Assembly (NCBI GenBank): GCA_018292915.2 | Contig: JACVVK020000530.1 | Span: 273,501 to 337,500, forward strand | Direction: 5' to 3' | Source of the DNA: Batillaria attramentaria | Lineage: Eukaryota > Mollusca > Gastropoda > Batillariidae | Length of the DNA stretch: 64,000 bases | Shown: in pieces, positions 35,346-50,119 of the stretch | Numbering within the stretch: the first letter of the stretch is position 1 | Layout of the letters: each line of letters begins with the position of its first letter | Made by a program: the position numbers and the translations under genes | Notes under the pieces: generated by a model | Seen by the model: only the letters and a program-made list of their open reading frames with translations | Told to the model about the DNA's origin: nothing | Database searches by the model: none

Positions 35346-35768
35346 CCTGGCACAAAAGAACATTGTGGTAAACTTTTCATCGAATACACTCAGCCCGAGC
35401 TTCAAAACCAGCCACTTCTGTGAAGATATATCACCACAGACCACCGCCAAGATACTGTTCTTTTTGTTAAATTTTGTTTTTGGTATGAACAGACATGTAC
35501 AGACAAGGTGAAGGCGAACAGGCATGGACGTTTCAGCCTTAGTAGTTATAAACTAATCAGGCATGTATGATCATCCGTGAAGCACATAGAGTAGTATAAC
35601 AAATGAGCAAAAAGTTCTTGCATAACACTGAGCAAGCTAACAATGAATAAAGCGGTAGTAACATTTTGATTGGGCGGATGCTGCAAGGCCACTTACTGAG
35701 CCAGACATATCAAAGATAGAAGCAACACCGCTCTCGTCAAAATTATACTTGTTGTACATGCATGCGCC

Positions 35769-35769
<1 letters not shown>

Positions 35770-35850
<81 letters not shown>
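35770..35850. repeat. (CA)n microsatellite
   Basis: Pure CA, 80 bp. Confidence 0.9.
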
Positions 35851-35851
<1 letters not shown>

Positions 35852-35859
35852 TTCTTTCA

Positions 35860-37671
<1,812 letters not shown>

Positions 37672-37917
37672 GTCCGACCCAACCTTATGAACAAGTGCAA
37701 ACTGATTCACATGAAAACATAAAGTTTAATGTCAGATCGGCAGTTTTTACCACCCCCTCCAAAGTCAAAGGAGAAAATCTCTATATTGATTTTATACCCA
37801 TTTTCCTTTCCTTTCACCTCTGTGTTGCCCGTCACACTGCCTCCTGCCGACTGGCCCAGGCATCATTCTCCTGTGACAGAGCCAGTAACTCCTCTCCCGC
37901 TCATGTAGACATGATAA

Positions 37918-37949
<32 letters not shown>

Positions 37950-38229
37950 ACTTGATATAGCGCACGGCTCCACCCTAACTGAGTGCTCACGGCGCTTAAG
38001 GAGAGGTTTTGAAATGAAAGATAGTGAGGGAGAAAAAAAACAACAGCAACAACAAAAAAAGCTGCAGATGATTACTGGCGCGCGACATATACTGTGTAGA
38101 GTGATCGGGAGACAAGAGACACCACGGGGTGCAGTTAAAATGGGCGCAGGGGTCGCCGGTGCTACTCCGCTTTAAAAGGTTCAACGACAAGTGCTCTCGC
38201 GTAATACTGGCTTAACTCATAACGAGAAT

Positions 38230-38345
38230 GGGTGGATGGGTGTCTTGGGCGTTTAACGTCCTTTTCCACCACGTATGGTTGATATCATGAAAGACTGGGC
38301 AACGAGAAAAAGGCCAGCACAAGTATTTGGCCCCAGCCGGGATTC
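38230..38345 (-). mobile_element. SINE family A, head missing
   Basis: Body on the minus strand up to CCCCAGCCGGGATTCG. The A-box half of the head is absent. Confidence 0.65.
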
Positions 38346-39284
38346 GGAAACCTCATAACGAAACCTTCACTACTACGACTTATGTTTTGCAAGATTATTT
38401 CGTTCATTACTAGGTCGTAGGCCGTGGGACGATCTCACGATGAAACTCTGTATAGACGACTCCACGACACCATATGGTTCCTGACTCTGAAGACACAGAA
38501 TGACCCGGGATCAGACGTGTCCGACGCGTGACCGCTTGATATGAGTTATGACGATGTGATAAGAGCTGAGCGACAAGCAACGCGTATTTCGCGCTGATGT
38601 ATCACTTTCATCAAGTCTCCCAACGACACGAAATCACGAAGCAAATAGTTCGGCCGTCTAAAGACCGCAATCTGGACAAATCTGTCTTTAGGAGCTTGCT
38701 AGCTACGGTTCTGAGAAGAGGGAGGGGCGTGGGCGGAGGAAGCGGGAGGGACGGGGGGGGGGGGGGGGGGGGGGGGGGGTCAAAGATAGCGGGTAGCCGA
38801 GGAAGCTGGTCTTCTATCAGAAGCGATTTCTGGTGTCAAACTGAGTCTTTGTTATGGTCAGTCCGTCGTCAGTCCGTCAGTGCGTCGGTTGCTGAGGACC
38901 ACCTCACCTGTACACACACACATCTATACAAACATTAACACACACAGAAATTTAAAAAAAATTAAATTCATGCCACCGATTTTTTTTTGTGCAAGGTTCG
39001 CGGAAGCCGCCGTAAGTTGATTATTATGTAATTAAAGCCTAGCTTTGAGGTACGCTTTGAGACACACACAAAAATTCGATACATGCTAATCAAGTCAAAT
39101 TACTTTGCACTAATGAGACACATTTGTTGTCTAACTACGGACGGACGCAGGCACGACGCACAAAAGGTACAATGCAAACACATGAGAATACAAAAATTAC
39201 AGTTCATAGGTATCAGTGCAAAACACATAAGAATTAAAAGGTTCAGTACACAGGCGACTCACACACGTTACAGTAAATAGTTAT
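38346..39284. other. No gene seen
   Basis: Poly-G at 38753-38779; the rest is unassigned. Confidence 0.5.

Positions 39285-39361
<77 letters not shown>
39285..39361. repeat. (CA)n microsatellite
   Basis: Pure CA, 76 bp. Confidence 0.9.
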
Positions 39362-39363
<2 letters not shown>

Positions 39364-39462
39364 CTATTCAGCTGCCAACACAAGTGGTCGGGTGCATGAA
39401 AAGCCAACTAAGGAGTTCCGTTATTTACGAATGTGGCTGCGAATCCACACACATTAGAGAAT

Positions 39463-39566
39463 CAAGAATCAAGAAAACTTTATTTTTCAACGGTAGAGGT
39501 AGTTAACGTGAAACAGTCAATTTTCATACCTGCCGTTGCTATTTCTAGTAGTATCTATCTAAACAG

Positions 39567-39657
<91 letters not shown>

Positions 39658-39925
39658 ACAACAGGAGAAAAGCAAAATAGCAATAAAACCATAGGAAATG
39701 AAACTATACTCTAATAAGAAAGGAACATTTAAAAAGCGTGATGAACATACCATTTATGTCAATACATGTAGGAATGGGTGAGAATAAACTGTGGGAAGAT
39801 TAAATATCGTGTGACATAAGATATTTGAAGAAAAGCTGTTTGAAATTTGTGACAGAGCATGCGTTGGCTGGAAGACTGTTCCATAATGCCGCTCCAGAAA
39901 ATGAAAGACTGCTTTTGAAAAGCTC

Positions 39926-39930
<5 letters not shown>
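39463..39930 (-). mobile_element. LINE 3' end (family b)
   Basis: The minus strand encodes LRELFKSSLSFSGAALWNSL then PANACSVTNFKQLFF and a stop, the RT-ORF C-terminus. It is followed by a (TG)n tract, the hairpin CAACGGCAG...CTACCGTTG and a TTGATTC-repeat tail. Confidence 0.65.
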
Positions 39931-39984
<54 letters not shown>

Positions 39985-39993
<9 letters not shown>

Positions 39994-40400
39994 AATGACA
40001 ATGACAATGAAACTTTATTTTTCAACGGTAGAAATTGTAGCACATGTGCCAGTTTATAATTTGCCGTTGCTAGACTACAAAATGAAAATGTAAAACTAAG
40101 GCAGAGGCAGGAGCCCCCCCCCCCCCCCAAAAAAAAAAAAGCAAAAAAGCAAAAGACAAACAAAACAAAACAGTAGAATGAAAAAAGACAAAAACAAGAC
40201 AAAACAAAAAATAAAAACAAACAAACAAACAAACTAGTAGACTAAACGTAAGATAAACCAAGTCAGCGTGAGAATATCAGTCTGACATGTACAGGCAAAA
40301 TGTTACAGGTCGTGCTCTAAAACGCTCGACTACCTAAATAAAGCCTGTAAACGCTAGAATACTTAGGTGTGTGGAGACAATCTTTCAACTACATGACTGT
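39985..40400 (-). mobile_element. LINE 3' end (family b), second copy
   Basis: On the minus strand the 3' UTR ends in the CAACGGCAAA...TTCTACCGTTG hairpin, AAATAAAG and a (TTGTCA)n tail. It is about 380 bp long and alignable to 18338-18700. Confidence 0.6.
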
Positions 40401-40414
40401 GCTTAAACAAGACC

Positions 40415-40468
<54 letters not shown>

Positions 40469-41005
40469 GCTATAATCTGAATCCGTTCCAAAGACCGCGC
40501 CGAGATAACCACAAGCCGTCTAGAACGGTGACATGAAACGGACAGATAGGGGAGAGAAAAGTGGAAATTCTACGTGTGAGAATTATCGGTCTATAAAACA
40601 CGCCGTGTGGTCAACGCGGTCATAATTACTCGGGGGTACATAAGTCCTCCATTGACAGCTAGCATACAAACACCCGGACCTGGAGAAAGACACGTTCCGA
40701 CCAATGCCAAGGGTACAGCCCGCCCTTCTACTGAACTGAACTTGCCTATCAACACGCACTCACTACACAATCGGCTGGCGTTTGGATGTAATCGGGCATT
40801 TTATTGGGCATTCGGCTTTTTGTGATTGTTAGTGAATTGGCTGGTTAGTCTGATTGGTTGCTTGGCTGGTGGCATGGCTGGGTGGTTGGTTGGTTGGCTG
40901 GTTGGTTGGTTGGTTGGTTGGCTGGCTGACTAGTTTGGGGGTGTTGTATCTTTCTTTCCTTTTCTTTTGTGTCTTTGTTTTGTCTGTCAGTTATACTGCG
41001 TCAGA

Positions 41006-41067
<62 letters not shown>

Positions 41068-41365
41068 AGGAAAAGCGAGACGAGGTCTTTTTTTCCCTCA
41101 TGATTCCCGTAAGTTGATCTCCTTCGTCTTTTGCTTTTCAAACGGTAATACAGCCCATATCTTGATACTGAGGAAACCATACAAACGGCCTGTTGATTGT
41201 ATCTGGTGTTCAAGCTTTGGCTGTCTTGAACAAACTACCTCGCATTTTTTTTTTTAAATCACGATCAAAAATGTTTGACATGTTTTTATGTGTTCGCTAA
41301 CAACATTCGTGTTTCCAACATTAATATTTCTATACCACGAGCACCCTAATTCCCTCTCCGTCTGG
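40401..41365. other. No gene seen beyond microsatellites
   Basis: (GA)n at 40420-40467; unassigned sequence 40470-40840. Confidence 0.5.
41007..41066. repeat. (GT)n microsatellite
   Basis: 60 bp. A (GGTT)n/(GGCT)n block precedes it at 40850-40930. Confidence 0.9.
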
Positions 41366-41472
41366 AGCTGAATATTTGTGTTGGCCTTGTTCTCAGAGCC
41401 CCGTCTTTGCTATCACCAATAAGTGGTGGAAGAGGACATTAAACTCCCCCCCACCACCCACCACCCACCTTA
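41366..41472 (+). mobile_element. SINE family A body fragment
   Basis: It starts at TGAATATTTGTGTTGGCCTT and runs to CACCCACCTTAC. No tRNA head. Confidence 0.6.
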
Positions 41473-41966
41473 CTCCCTCCTAAATTATAGTTTACTGAGG
41501 TTGATAAAATCCACCCACATACACAGCACGATATACACTGAGACTCATGACAAGCGTCTGACCTTGAGATACTTGTCTTTCCGCACTCTGAGACACAAAC
41601 ACGCTCTCAGCGCGAAAGAAATATTATCACACACACAAAAAAGCGAGCTTCATAACTTTCATCATTCCAGCGAGCTTTGGAGTTCTCAATCCAATTTAGC
41701 GGTTCTTTCAAAAGCTATGATTGATTAAGTCTCCGCTTTACGGTCTAACCGTTCTCAGGTAAACAGTTCACACCCTTAATAAACGGAGGAAAAGGCGAGG
41801 TCGGAAGGCGAGTGAAACTAACGTTAGGCCAGCATGGTGGGTAAACACCCTCGCTTTGTGATACGCTGTGCGATGGTGACACGTAAGTTCAAGCTGAAAG
41901 GCAACATGTTATACCATCCACATTTCGCAGACCAATTTCATCTTTTAATTTCTGCAGGTACATGTC

Positions 41967-42720
41967 ACTAGAACTACCAAAGAAAACATTGCTAAGTCTG
42001 GCAAAGTTCATTAGAAATAGTAAAATCGTCTAGTCTTTACATCACAACATAAAATTTCTACATTAAATGTTTTTGATTAGTACCATACCTCACAGTAATG
42101 GCGTACACCTTTGTGCCAGTTACGTAATGTAGTACAGGATAGGGTAATGCATTGCGCTGTAGCCCAGGGTTTTTGCACGAAACAGCAGTGTAGTGTAGTG
42201 TAGTGTAGTGTAGTGTAGTGTAGTGTAGTGTAGTGTAGTGTAGTGTAGTGTTTTGTTGTACAGTGTATTGTATCGTCATGTAATGCAACATACCATAATG
42301 TGTCATGTATACTGTAGTAGCATGATGTATTGCAATAGTAGCATGATGTATTGCAATAGTAGCATGATGTATTGCAATAGTAGCATGATGTATTGCACTG
42401 TACCGCACTGTGTTGTTTTCACTTTTGTAGTGTATTGTACTGTATAAGTGTTTAAAAAAAAAAATTAAAAAAAATCATCTAGTATGTCATGTAGATATGT
42501 TTGTAACTATGTTGACACCTTACACACGTGCACTATTGTTTTTGTTTGCTCTTTTGTAACATATGCGCTGTGCAGTTTGGACTGTTGTGATTTCTTCCGT
42601 CCTACATGTGTTGTTTTTTTTTTTCATTCTGTACGTATAAGAATCATGTATGATGCATTACTTGACATTCCTCCATACCCCAAACGGGGAGAAAGGAATA
42701 AAATCTTTGAATCTTAAAGT
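41967..42720 (+). mobile_element. LINE 3' end (family d), interrupted
   Basis: The ORF end LELPKKTLLSLAKFIRNSKI V-stop is followed by a 3' UTR ending GGAATAAAATCTTTGAATCT. A 449-bp insertion (42034-42482) splits it, bordered by ATCGTCTAG and ATCATCTAG. The copy at 49735-50011 is uninterrupted. Confidence 0.65.
42034..42482. repeat. Insertion within LINE: (TAGTG)n and 21-bp repeats, A-rich end
   Basis: It contains about ten TAGTG units (42189-42248) and four copies of a TAGTAGCATGATGTATTGCAA unit (42315-42395), then an A-rich stretch. ATCGTCTAG/ATCATCTAG at its borders suggests a target duplication. The element type is unknown. Confidence 0.55.
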
Positions 42721-43000
42721 TTCAGTTTGTGCGGCATAGTTTATGTATCTACTACACTCCAAGATATCTTGGGAAGCGTATCTGGTGCGGTGTGAGTGCG
42801 TTTGAGCACCAGAATCGGCCGCGATGAATCGGCCTCGCGATCGATCGAAGTTTGCACACTAAAATCTCTCCCATTTCGTCAAATCATGCCCACTTACCGC
42901 CATTTTTCGAGATTTACCAGCTATACGTGCGCCAATCTCTTCGAGTGTAGCAGATGTATAAAATATGTCGCACAAACTTATACTTTGTCAGATACAAGCC

Positions 43001-43005
<5 letters not shown>

Positions 43006-43042
<37 letters not shown>

Positions 43043-43421
43043 ATTGTATCGGCGCTTTACCCAATTTCATGAATCGGCTCAAAGCGCCGCGAACTGAACC
43101 TAACACGCACGCTCACGTGAATCACACGCATTCTCTTACACACGTGACATAAACACATCACAATCACGTGGTGCGAAGGGTCAGCTCAGCTATTTAAATT
43201 TCGGGATTTAGAATTGCATTTATTTTTCAAATTTGGTGGGCTGAACATTTCCAAAGCAGAGGGGGAGGAAGCCGGAGTACCCTGAGAGAACCCCCGACGA
43301 TCGGCCCGAATGAACGGTGCCACATACGAGAAGGAAAAATTCTGTGCCCCGAGTGGGACTCGAACCCCTTACCTCTCGCATTGGTGACAGGTCTCTTAAC
43401 CACTAGACCACCGACCGCCCC
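43006..43421 (-). mobile_element. SINE family B
   Basis: Full-length minus-strand copy, (AAT)n at the left and tRNA-like head at the right. Confidence 0.75.
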
Positions 43422-43650
43422 AAATAGCAAGCTAGTGTGATTTTTACTTACGTATCACCACCCGCACAGCGTATCACCAAACAAGGGCGTTTACCCACCC
43501 TGACCACGTCGGCACCTGAGTAAATCCGCTGGAATAACATACACGGGGGCAGACTGTGGTACATCCCTGAACACTCTTACAAGTGTCGGAGATTTTTCTG
43601 CCGGTCAGGCCGGTATAACAGTTGCGCATCAGACAGAGTGAGTTAGGCTA

Positions 43651-43935
43651 CTGAGCCCGTATGTAAAAGTCGAGGTTAGGGCTTTTAGCCCCGGGCTAGA
43701 GTCTAACCTCGAACTAAGCTAGCTCTAGGGTTAAATTGTCTTTTTTTTTTTAAATCAGGAAGCGGGCCCATTCCAGCAAGGTGCCTGAGCCGTTATAGAA
43801 GGATTTTCTTCCTTTCTTCGCTTCCTTTTTATTTTTTTTTAATTTAATTTTGCTTTTGGGGTTTCTTTTGTCCTAGTCTGGGTTAGGCCAGTAGCCGTGG
43901 GTTAAATTAACCTCGACGTTTACATACGGGCCCTG
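43651..43935. mobile_element. Palindromic MITE, GGGCCCG-ended family, copy 3
   Basis: GAGCCCGTATGTAAAAGTCG at the left and TACATACGGGCCC at the right, with the shared interior GAAGCGGGCCCATTCCAGCA. Confidence 0.65.
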
Positions 43936-44121
43936 GATTTTGCTGATTTACACGTATTTCTGTTTCATTCGTGTCTCATAGAGGATTGTTTCTGTGATTC
44001 ATATTTCAAGAACATCCTATTTACACAGGCTGGATGGCGGCAAAATTACCAGTGGTGCTTCTCTATGGGTGTAGCTGTCTGTGAGAATGTGTGCATTTCA
44101 CATACAATATTGTTTTCGACC

Positions 44122-44122
44122 G

Positions 44123-44192
<70 letters not shown>
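44122..44192. repeat. (GT)n microsatellite
   Basis: Pure GT, 70 bp. Confidence 0.9.
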
Positions 44193-44194
<2 letters not shown>

Positions 44195-44199
44195 GCGAA

Positions 44200-44798
44200 G
44201 GGGGGCAGGAAGTTAGGGAGAGGGGGGAGGGGGGCGGTGTAAACAGGGTTAGAAGGGCAGTTGAAGTACATGTTTATCTTTCAAAGAGGGGCGTGATTCA
44301 CAAACACACACGCATAATGCATTCACTCTCTTCAAAGGAATGCGCCTTGAAATACGAGCAGCATGAACCGACCAGGCAGTAAAACAGTTGACACACAAAA
44401 AGCACGCCGTATCGAAACCTTAGAACACGGGACTTGAAACTTCAGCTGACACCGTTCGGTCAGTGCCTTCAAGCCAACGATAATTGTTAGCCTTGTTCGT
44501 TGTAAGGCGGTACGAACGCATGTATAAATACCTAAGCTGACGGCTGGTACGCCTTCGATACGGCGCGGAGAGTGACAAATGCAGGATCTACAGTCACAGA
44601 CGTGGCTGTTTAAATTAATCCCGAAATCTGTCTTTTTGTCTGTTTGTGTCTGTCTGTGCGGGTCATGCGGCGGTCGCTGTATTTCTTGTTCTTTTGGTAG
44701 AAATGTGCAGACTCTAATGTGTGCGTGTGTGCGTGTGTGGCAGTGCGCGTGCGTGCACTGACGTAGGTGCGCGTTCGAAAGAAAATTGTAGATTCTGT
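44200..44798. other. No gene seen
   Basis: No frame with splice signals. Confidence 0.5.
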
Positions 44799-45079
<281 letters not shown>

Positions 45080-45081
<2 letters not shown>

Positions 45082-45780
45082 GTCGACATGTAATCTTACC
45101 TCTACAGCTGAAGAGCCGACATTCCTTCTCTCAATCCACGCGTCGCGACACGAAATTCCAATAATCCTTATTTCACAGTCACTTTAAATCATTCACCGAA
45201 CGATTCAAATTCCACACCACAAACTTGCTATATTCAACGACGCACCAACAAACTGGAACAACAGACTGCCACAGCAAAATGCTTCTGAAAACTCCCCAAG
45301 AGCAGAAATCAAACTCCAATTTCCGTGCACAAGCAAACTTACACACGCACACACCACACACGCACTTCTCTGGACAGGCCGCTGTCTTGTGGCGGCGCCA
45401 GCACTGTACCGACACTGTAGGTAGCTAGCACGCCCCCCTCTGAAAGAGCTGGACAGGTGTCAGGCGAGCGACTAAGCATTGATTTTCGAGCACGGCATGC
45501 AGTGAGAGAGAGAGAGAGAGAGAGAGGGCGATCAGAGCGGGGAGGCCAGGGTGCTAGCGAAGCGATCGAGGTAGATTTAGTATGTTCAGGGGGGATCTGA
45601 GGGGAGGGTCGGATCACTGTGACAAAATTGCGTGGATAAGAGCGCGTGGCATTCTCGTCTCGCACAGTCGCGCGGCTTTTGTTTTGTACAGGAGGCGCAT
45701 GTGTTGATCAAACAGTTCTAATATATCTATACTCTTTTGGTACATAGAGATAGAAACTGCCCTTTCCAGGCAGCTGAAAG

Positions 45781-45783
<3 letters not shown>
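45080..45783. other. Possible further LINE remnant, otherwise no gene
   Basis: 45180-45320 (+) weakly resembles a LINE ORF end (NDAPTNWNNRLPQQN). (GA)n at 45505-45528. Confidence 0.35.
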
Positions 45784-45856
<73 letters not shown>

Positions 45857-45916
45857 TCGCATACATACATACATACATACATACATACATACATACATAC
45901 ATACATACATACATAC
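45784..45916. repeat. (CA)n followed by (CATA)n
   Basis: CA to 45855, then about 13 CATA units. Confidence 0.9.
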
Positions 45917-45948
45917 GTGAAGACAGGCAGACTTACCTACAGAGAGAG

Positions 45949-46049
45949 TGGGTCGGTGGGTGTGTCTTAGAGGGTTTAACCACATAATATAGGGGCAACG
46001 AGAAGAAAAGGTCAGCACAAATATTTGTCTCCACCTGGAATTCGAACTA

Positions 46050-46050
<1 letters not shown>
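45949..46050 (-). mobile_element. SINE family A fragment
   Basis: A diverged minus-strand body with an internal deletion, ending at ATTCGAACTAC and then (GA)n. Confidence 0.55.
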
Positions 46051-46108
<58 letters not shown>

Positions 46109-46352
46109 TGTGCGTGCAAACCAACCATCAGTAATGGTGTTCCTGTTTTACCACCCCGAGCCATAGTCCCATTTCCTACTGTGTTTCGTAACTTAATTTG
46201 TCGTGGTGGGGACGAGTGGGCTATTTTGCAGCTAACACGTAACATGTCGATGTTGGAGGTCGGCTGTGTATTGTTGTATTGTCTCTGTCTCTGTACGACA
46301 CTTACCGTTCGGATGGTTGGGGACAGGGCAAGGATTGTGAATTTATTTATTA

Positions 46353-46531
46353 CAGCAGAACCTCTTTTGGGTGACCATCCCTTTGAGAGACCACCTGCAT
46401 GTGAAGACCAATGTTACAATGATACTGGGTTGCACTTCTTCACCGTCTGAAGCTTCTTTTGGGTGGCCACCTCTCTTTTAAGACCACTCTTATCTGCCCA
46501 ATGGAGTGGTCGCCCAAAAGAAGTTGTACTG
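46353..46531. mobile_element. Tc1/mariner-like MITE
   Basis: Inverted ends CAGCAGAACCTCTTTTGGGT and CAGTACAACTTCTTTTGGGC flanked by TA on both sides (46351-46352, 46532-46533). Internally repeated, no ORF. Confidence 0.6.
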
Positions 46532-46533
46532 TA

Positions 46534-47741
46534 TCATTATTATTCTTTTTGGCATCTTATACAAGACATATTTACATACAGTACACAGACAAATGGCACA
46601 CATAGACATTAACAGTTATACTATATTGTTACGTTAGATAATTATATAGACTATTACACCACACATGTACACCCCCCCCCCCACAAATTCACTCACACAT
46701 ACCCCCACACACATACATACATACAGCTTTGCTAGCTAACAAGTATATCAACAAAATTCACAGCAAATTTGGTTTTAACAAACAAGAGAAAATTAAGAAA
46801 GAAACGAAGAAAGAAGTTGGTGTGTAAAGGAATGAATGTTGAAAACAATGGGAAAGGGAATGAATGAATGAATGAATGAATGAATGAATTAAGAAATGAA
46901 TCAATTTACCAATGGGGAAAAAAGTAGTCAAATAACAGAAATAAGCAACTAAAGCTTTATTTCTCCTTTTTTTAAGGTGACACTTTCCTGTGTCGTATGG
47001 GAAGGAGTGTGATCTTCAAGCTGAAGCTTTTGAAAAAACCGCAAAACAACAAAAACAAATCACAAAACGCACATGGATTTTGTACGAGAATCGAGAGAAC
47101 TCTCCTAAGCAGAACACCCCCTTTCCCATCACCTACAGTCGAGTCAAATCAAGTTTATTCGATGGCCAAAGAGAAGAGAATGACTGTGCATTAGCAGTCT
47201 ATCTTGAAGACGTATTCTAGAGACGTATTCTTGAGACGTATTCTAGACGTGAGAACTTCAAGCCAAAGACCGTAGATAATCTACGGTCTTTGTTCAAGCT
47301 GTATGGCGTGGCTGAAACAGACACAGTCGCATTTTTTTTTTTTTTTTAAATCCAGGAATAAACTGTGTACACCAAACGTGGTTCCACGGTGGTGAAACAA
47401 AATGGGTGAGCGTTTTTCCTGTGCCATATCGCTCCAAATCATTGCACCGTCAATCAGCGGGTTCCCGCGCAATAGCACCGCGTTTTTCCAAATTCATTAC
47501 ACCGCCATTACACCGGAAAAACGCTTTTGGTTTTTAGTTGTCGGTTAGAACGATTGAAAGAGGCCGTTTACCAGCCAAGAAACCGATTTGCGCTAATACG
47601 TTATTGCAATCTAAACATGTGTATAATTATGCTCATGTTTTAAAAATAACGGCTTTAAATGAGAACACGTGTCGTCAAAACTTTTGAAGCAGTATAGCCA
47701 TTTTGATTTCCCCCCCCCCCTTTTTTTTTTTTTTTTTTTTT
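46534..47741. other. No gene seen
   Basis: (GAAT)n at 46858-46888, a short hairpin around GACCGTAGATAATCTACGGTC (47267-47287), poly-T near 47335 and 47720-47740. Confidence 0.5.
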
Positions 47742-48045
47742 ACTACTTTATTATCCCTTTCGGGAAATTCGGGCTGCTTCCCCCGGGGGGAAGCGCGTCG
47801 CCGCGGTGCAGCGCCACCCAATACATATCCCATATATTTTAACAATTTTTGCTGGGGGAGGAAAGCCGGATAACCCGGAGAGAAACCCCCGATGAGCAGC
47901 CCGGTAGTCAGGAAAAACCGGTATCACTTATCACAAGCTCGACCTGGGCTCGAACCTACGCTTCATCGCCATGACATTGGTGACGGCCGTTCAGTAGCGC
48001 AGCGGCTAAATCCGACGCGCTACCTATTAGACCACCGCTCACCCC
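47742..48045 (-). mobile_element. SINE family D
   Basis: Minus-strand copy with the same head and 3' end (CCCCCGGGGGAAGCAGCCCG) as 4848-5196. Confidence 0.65.
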
Positions 48046-48364
48046 TACACGGTAAACGTAACTGAGACAAGGGCCCAGCGAGGCAGACGACACCTATAAC
48101 CAGTGACGCAGTTACCAGACGTTCCCTCCATACAGTGGCTGTGTTGGGACACGTCGACCTCCCCCCCCCCCCCCAGCCCCTGCTCCACTCCAGGAGACAG
48201 GGGATCAGCTCAAACAATCGCCTCTTCACCCAGCGTGGTCGCTGATTGCGGGGGCTTCCACGGCGAAATCCTCACTCCTACGGCGATCCTGGGGGGCCTC
48301 TATAGCCCGTCTGTTGTTTCGCTGCTTCACAGGCAGGCCTCGGCTGGGAACTGATTTCTGCAAC

Positions 48365-49110
48365 CTGTGTGGTTCAGGTGTTAATGCCGCCTGAGTCATA
48401 TTCGTGTACTTCTGCCACCTGTATGCGTAGTAATACTATATGATTTTGCCACCTGCGTAGAATGCCATATAATTTTGCCACCTGTGTAGTAACACTATAT
48501 GATTTATGCCACCTGTGTAGTAATACAATATAATTTTGCCACCTGTGTAGTAACACTATATGATTTATGCCACCTTTGTAGTAATACTGTATAAATTTGC
48601 CACCTGTGTAGGAATACTGTATGAATTTGCCACCTGTGTATTAACACTATGATTTTGCCACATGCGTAGTTATACTATGACTTTGTCACGTGTGTGTAAT
48701 ACTATATGAGTTTTGTCAACTGTGTAGTAATACTATATAATTTTGCTACCTCTAGAGTAAAAGTACATGGTTTTGCCACATGTGTAGAAAAACTGTATGA
48801 TTTTGCCACCTGTGTGGTAACAGTATATGATTTTGCCATCTGTGTAGTAACAGTATATGATTTTGCCACCTGTGCAGTAAGAGTACATGATTTTGCCACC
48901 TCTGCAGTAATATTATATGATTTGGTACTTGTGTATTAACAGCATGTTTCTGCCACCTGTGTAGTAACACTTACTGATTTTTGCCACCTGTGTAGTAACA
49001 CAATATGATTTTGCCACCTCTGTAGTAACACAATATGATTTTGCCACCACTGTAGTAACACTATACGAGTTTTGCCACCTGTGCAGTAACAGTATCTGAA
49101 TGAGTTTCTG
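48365..49110. repeat. About 31-bp minisatellite, roughly 24 units
   Basis: Unit TGCCACCTGTGTAGTAACAC then TATATGATTTT, with length variants of 29-33 bp. Confidence 0.8.
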
Positions 49111-49257
49111 CCAAATTTGTAGTAAGTGTACGGTTGTAAAGTTTGAAACCAACTAAAAAAAAATTATAAAATATAATTTATCCAATTGTTTGATGTGGAT
49201 TATTCACTCACGTTTACGCTTAACAATTGAATCGATAACAGACACATTCAAAGCAGC

Positions 49258-49312
49258 ATCGTATGGTATGGTATGGTATGGTATGGTATGGTATGGTATG
49301 GTATGGTATGGT
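49258..49312. repeat. (GGTAT)n pentanucleotide repeat
   Basis: About eleven GGTAT units. Confidence 0.9.
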
Positions 49313-49734
49313 AGACTTCTCCTCGGCGCACGTATCCATCTCTAATGAGATGCTCTAGGCGCCGCAAGGCTGGAGGACGAAGCAGGGAAAGCCTGCTGCC
49401 GCTAGGCGCTACTTTGTGTGCAAACCTCCACCCTGCTATTCACTCTGGTGCGTGCGACAGTATTTCTGTTTTACCACGCCACCGGCCACAGCCTACAGAG
49501 CATCGTGCTCTCATCGATAGAGAGAGAGAATGGATGTCCGCAGGAACGCAAACTGTCCCCTGTTTTCTTGAGCGTAACCTGGACCCCAAGACTGACAGAA
49601 GACAGTTGCAGATTAGCACTGATCGATCGCCATATGTGGGGCCTTTCGTCTCCATACTTGCTGCCTTTAGTTCAGTTAGGGTTGAATCGTCGGAAACTTT
49701 TATAATGTCGATCAGTTCTGTCGTGTATTCACTA

Positions 49735-50011
49735 GAACTACCAAAGAAAACATTGCTAAGTCTGGCAAAATTCATTAGAAATAGTAAAATCGTCTAGTAT
49801 GTCATGTAGACATGTTTCACCTTACACACGTGCACTATTGTTTTTGTTTGCTCTTTTGTAACATATGCGATGTGCAGTTTGGACTGGTGTGATTTCTTCC
49901 GTCCTACATGTGTGTTTGTAATTCTGTACGTATGAGAATCATGTATGATGCATTACTTGACATTCCTCCATACCCCAAATGGGGAGAAAGGAATAAAATC
50001 TTTGAATCTTG
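49735..50011 (+). mobile_element. LINE 3' end (family d), intact copy
   Basis: Same ORF end and 3' UTR as at 42 kb, without the insertion. It ends AATAAAATCTTTGAATCTTG and then runs into (TG)n. The ORF reads back to about 49600 but shows no further recognisable domain. Confidence 0.65.
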
Positions 50012-50015
50012 ATTC

Positions 50016-50017
<2 letters not shown>

Positions 50018-50093
<76 letters not shown>
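50018..50093. repeat. (TG)n after LINE d tail
   Basis: Pure TG, 76 bp. Confidence 0.9.
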
Positions 50094-50094
<1 letters not shown>

Positions 50095-50119
50095 GTTTGC
50101 AAACTGTAGTGCTCCTTCT

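Noticed and set aside
46227..46340. Signal-peptide-like frame MSMLEVGCVLLYCLCLC
   Set aside because: No phase-1 donor of quality and no downstream exon before the MITE at 46353.
49345..49797. 150-codon frame as a host gene
   Set aside because: Its last 20 codons and 3' flank recur at 41.97-42.72 kb as a LINE 3' end; the 5' half has no support.
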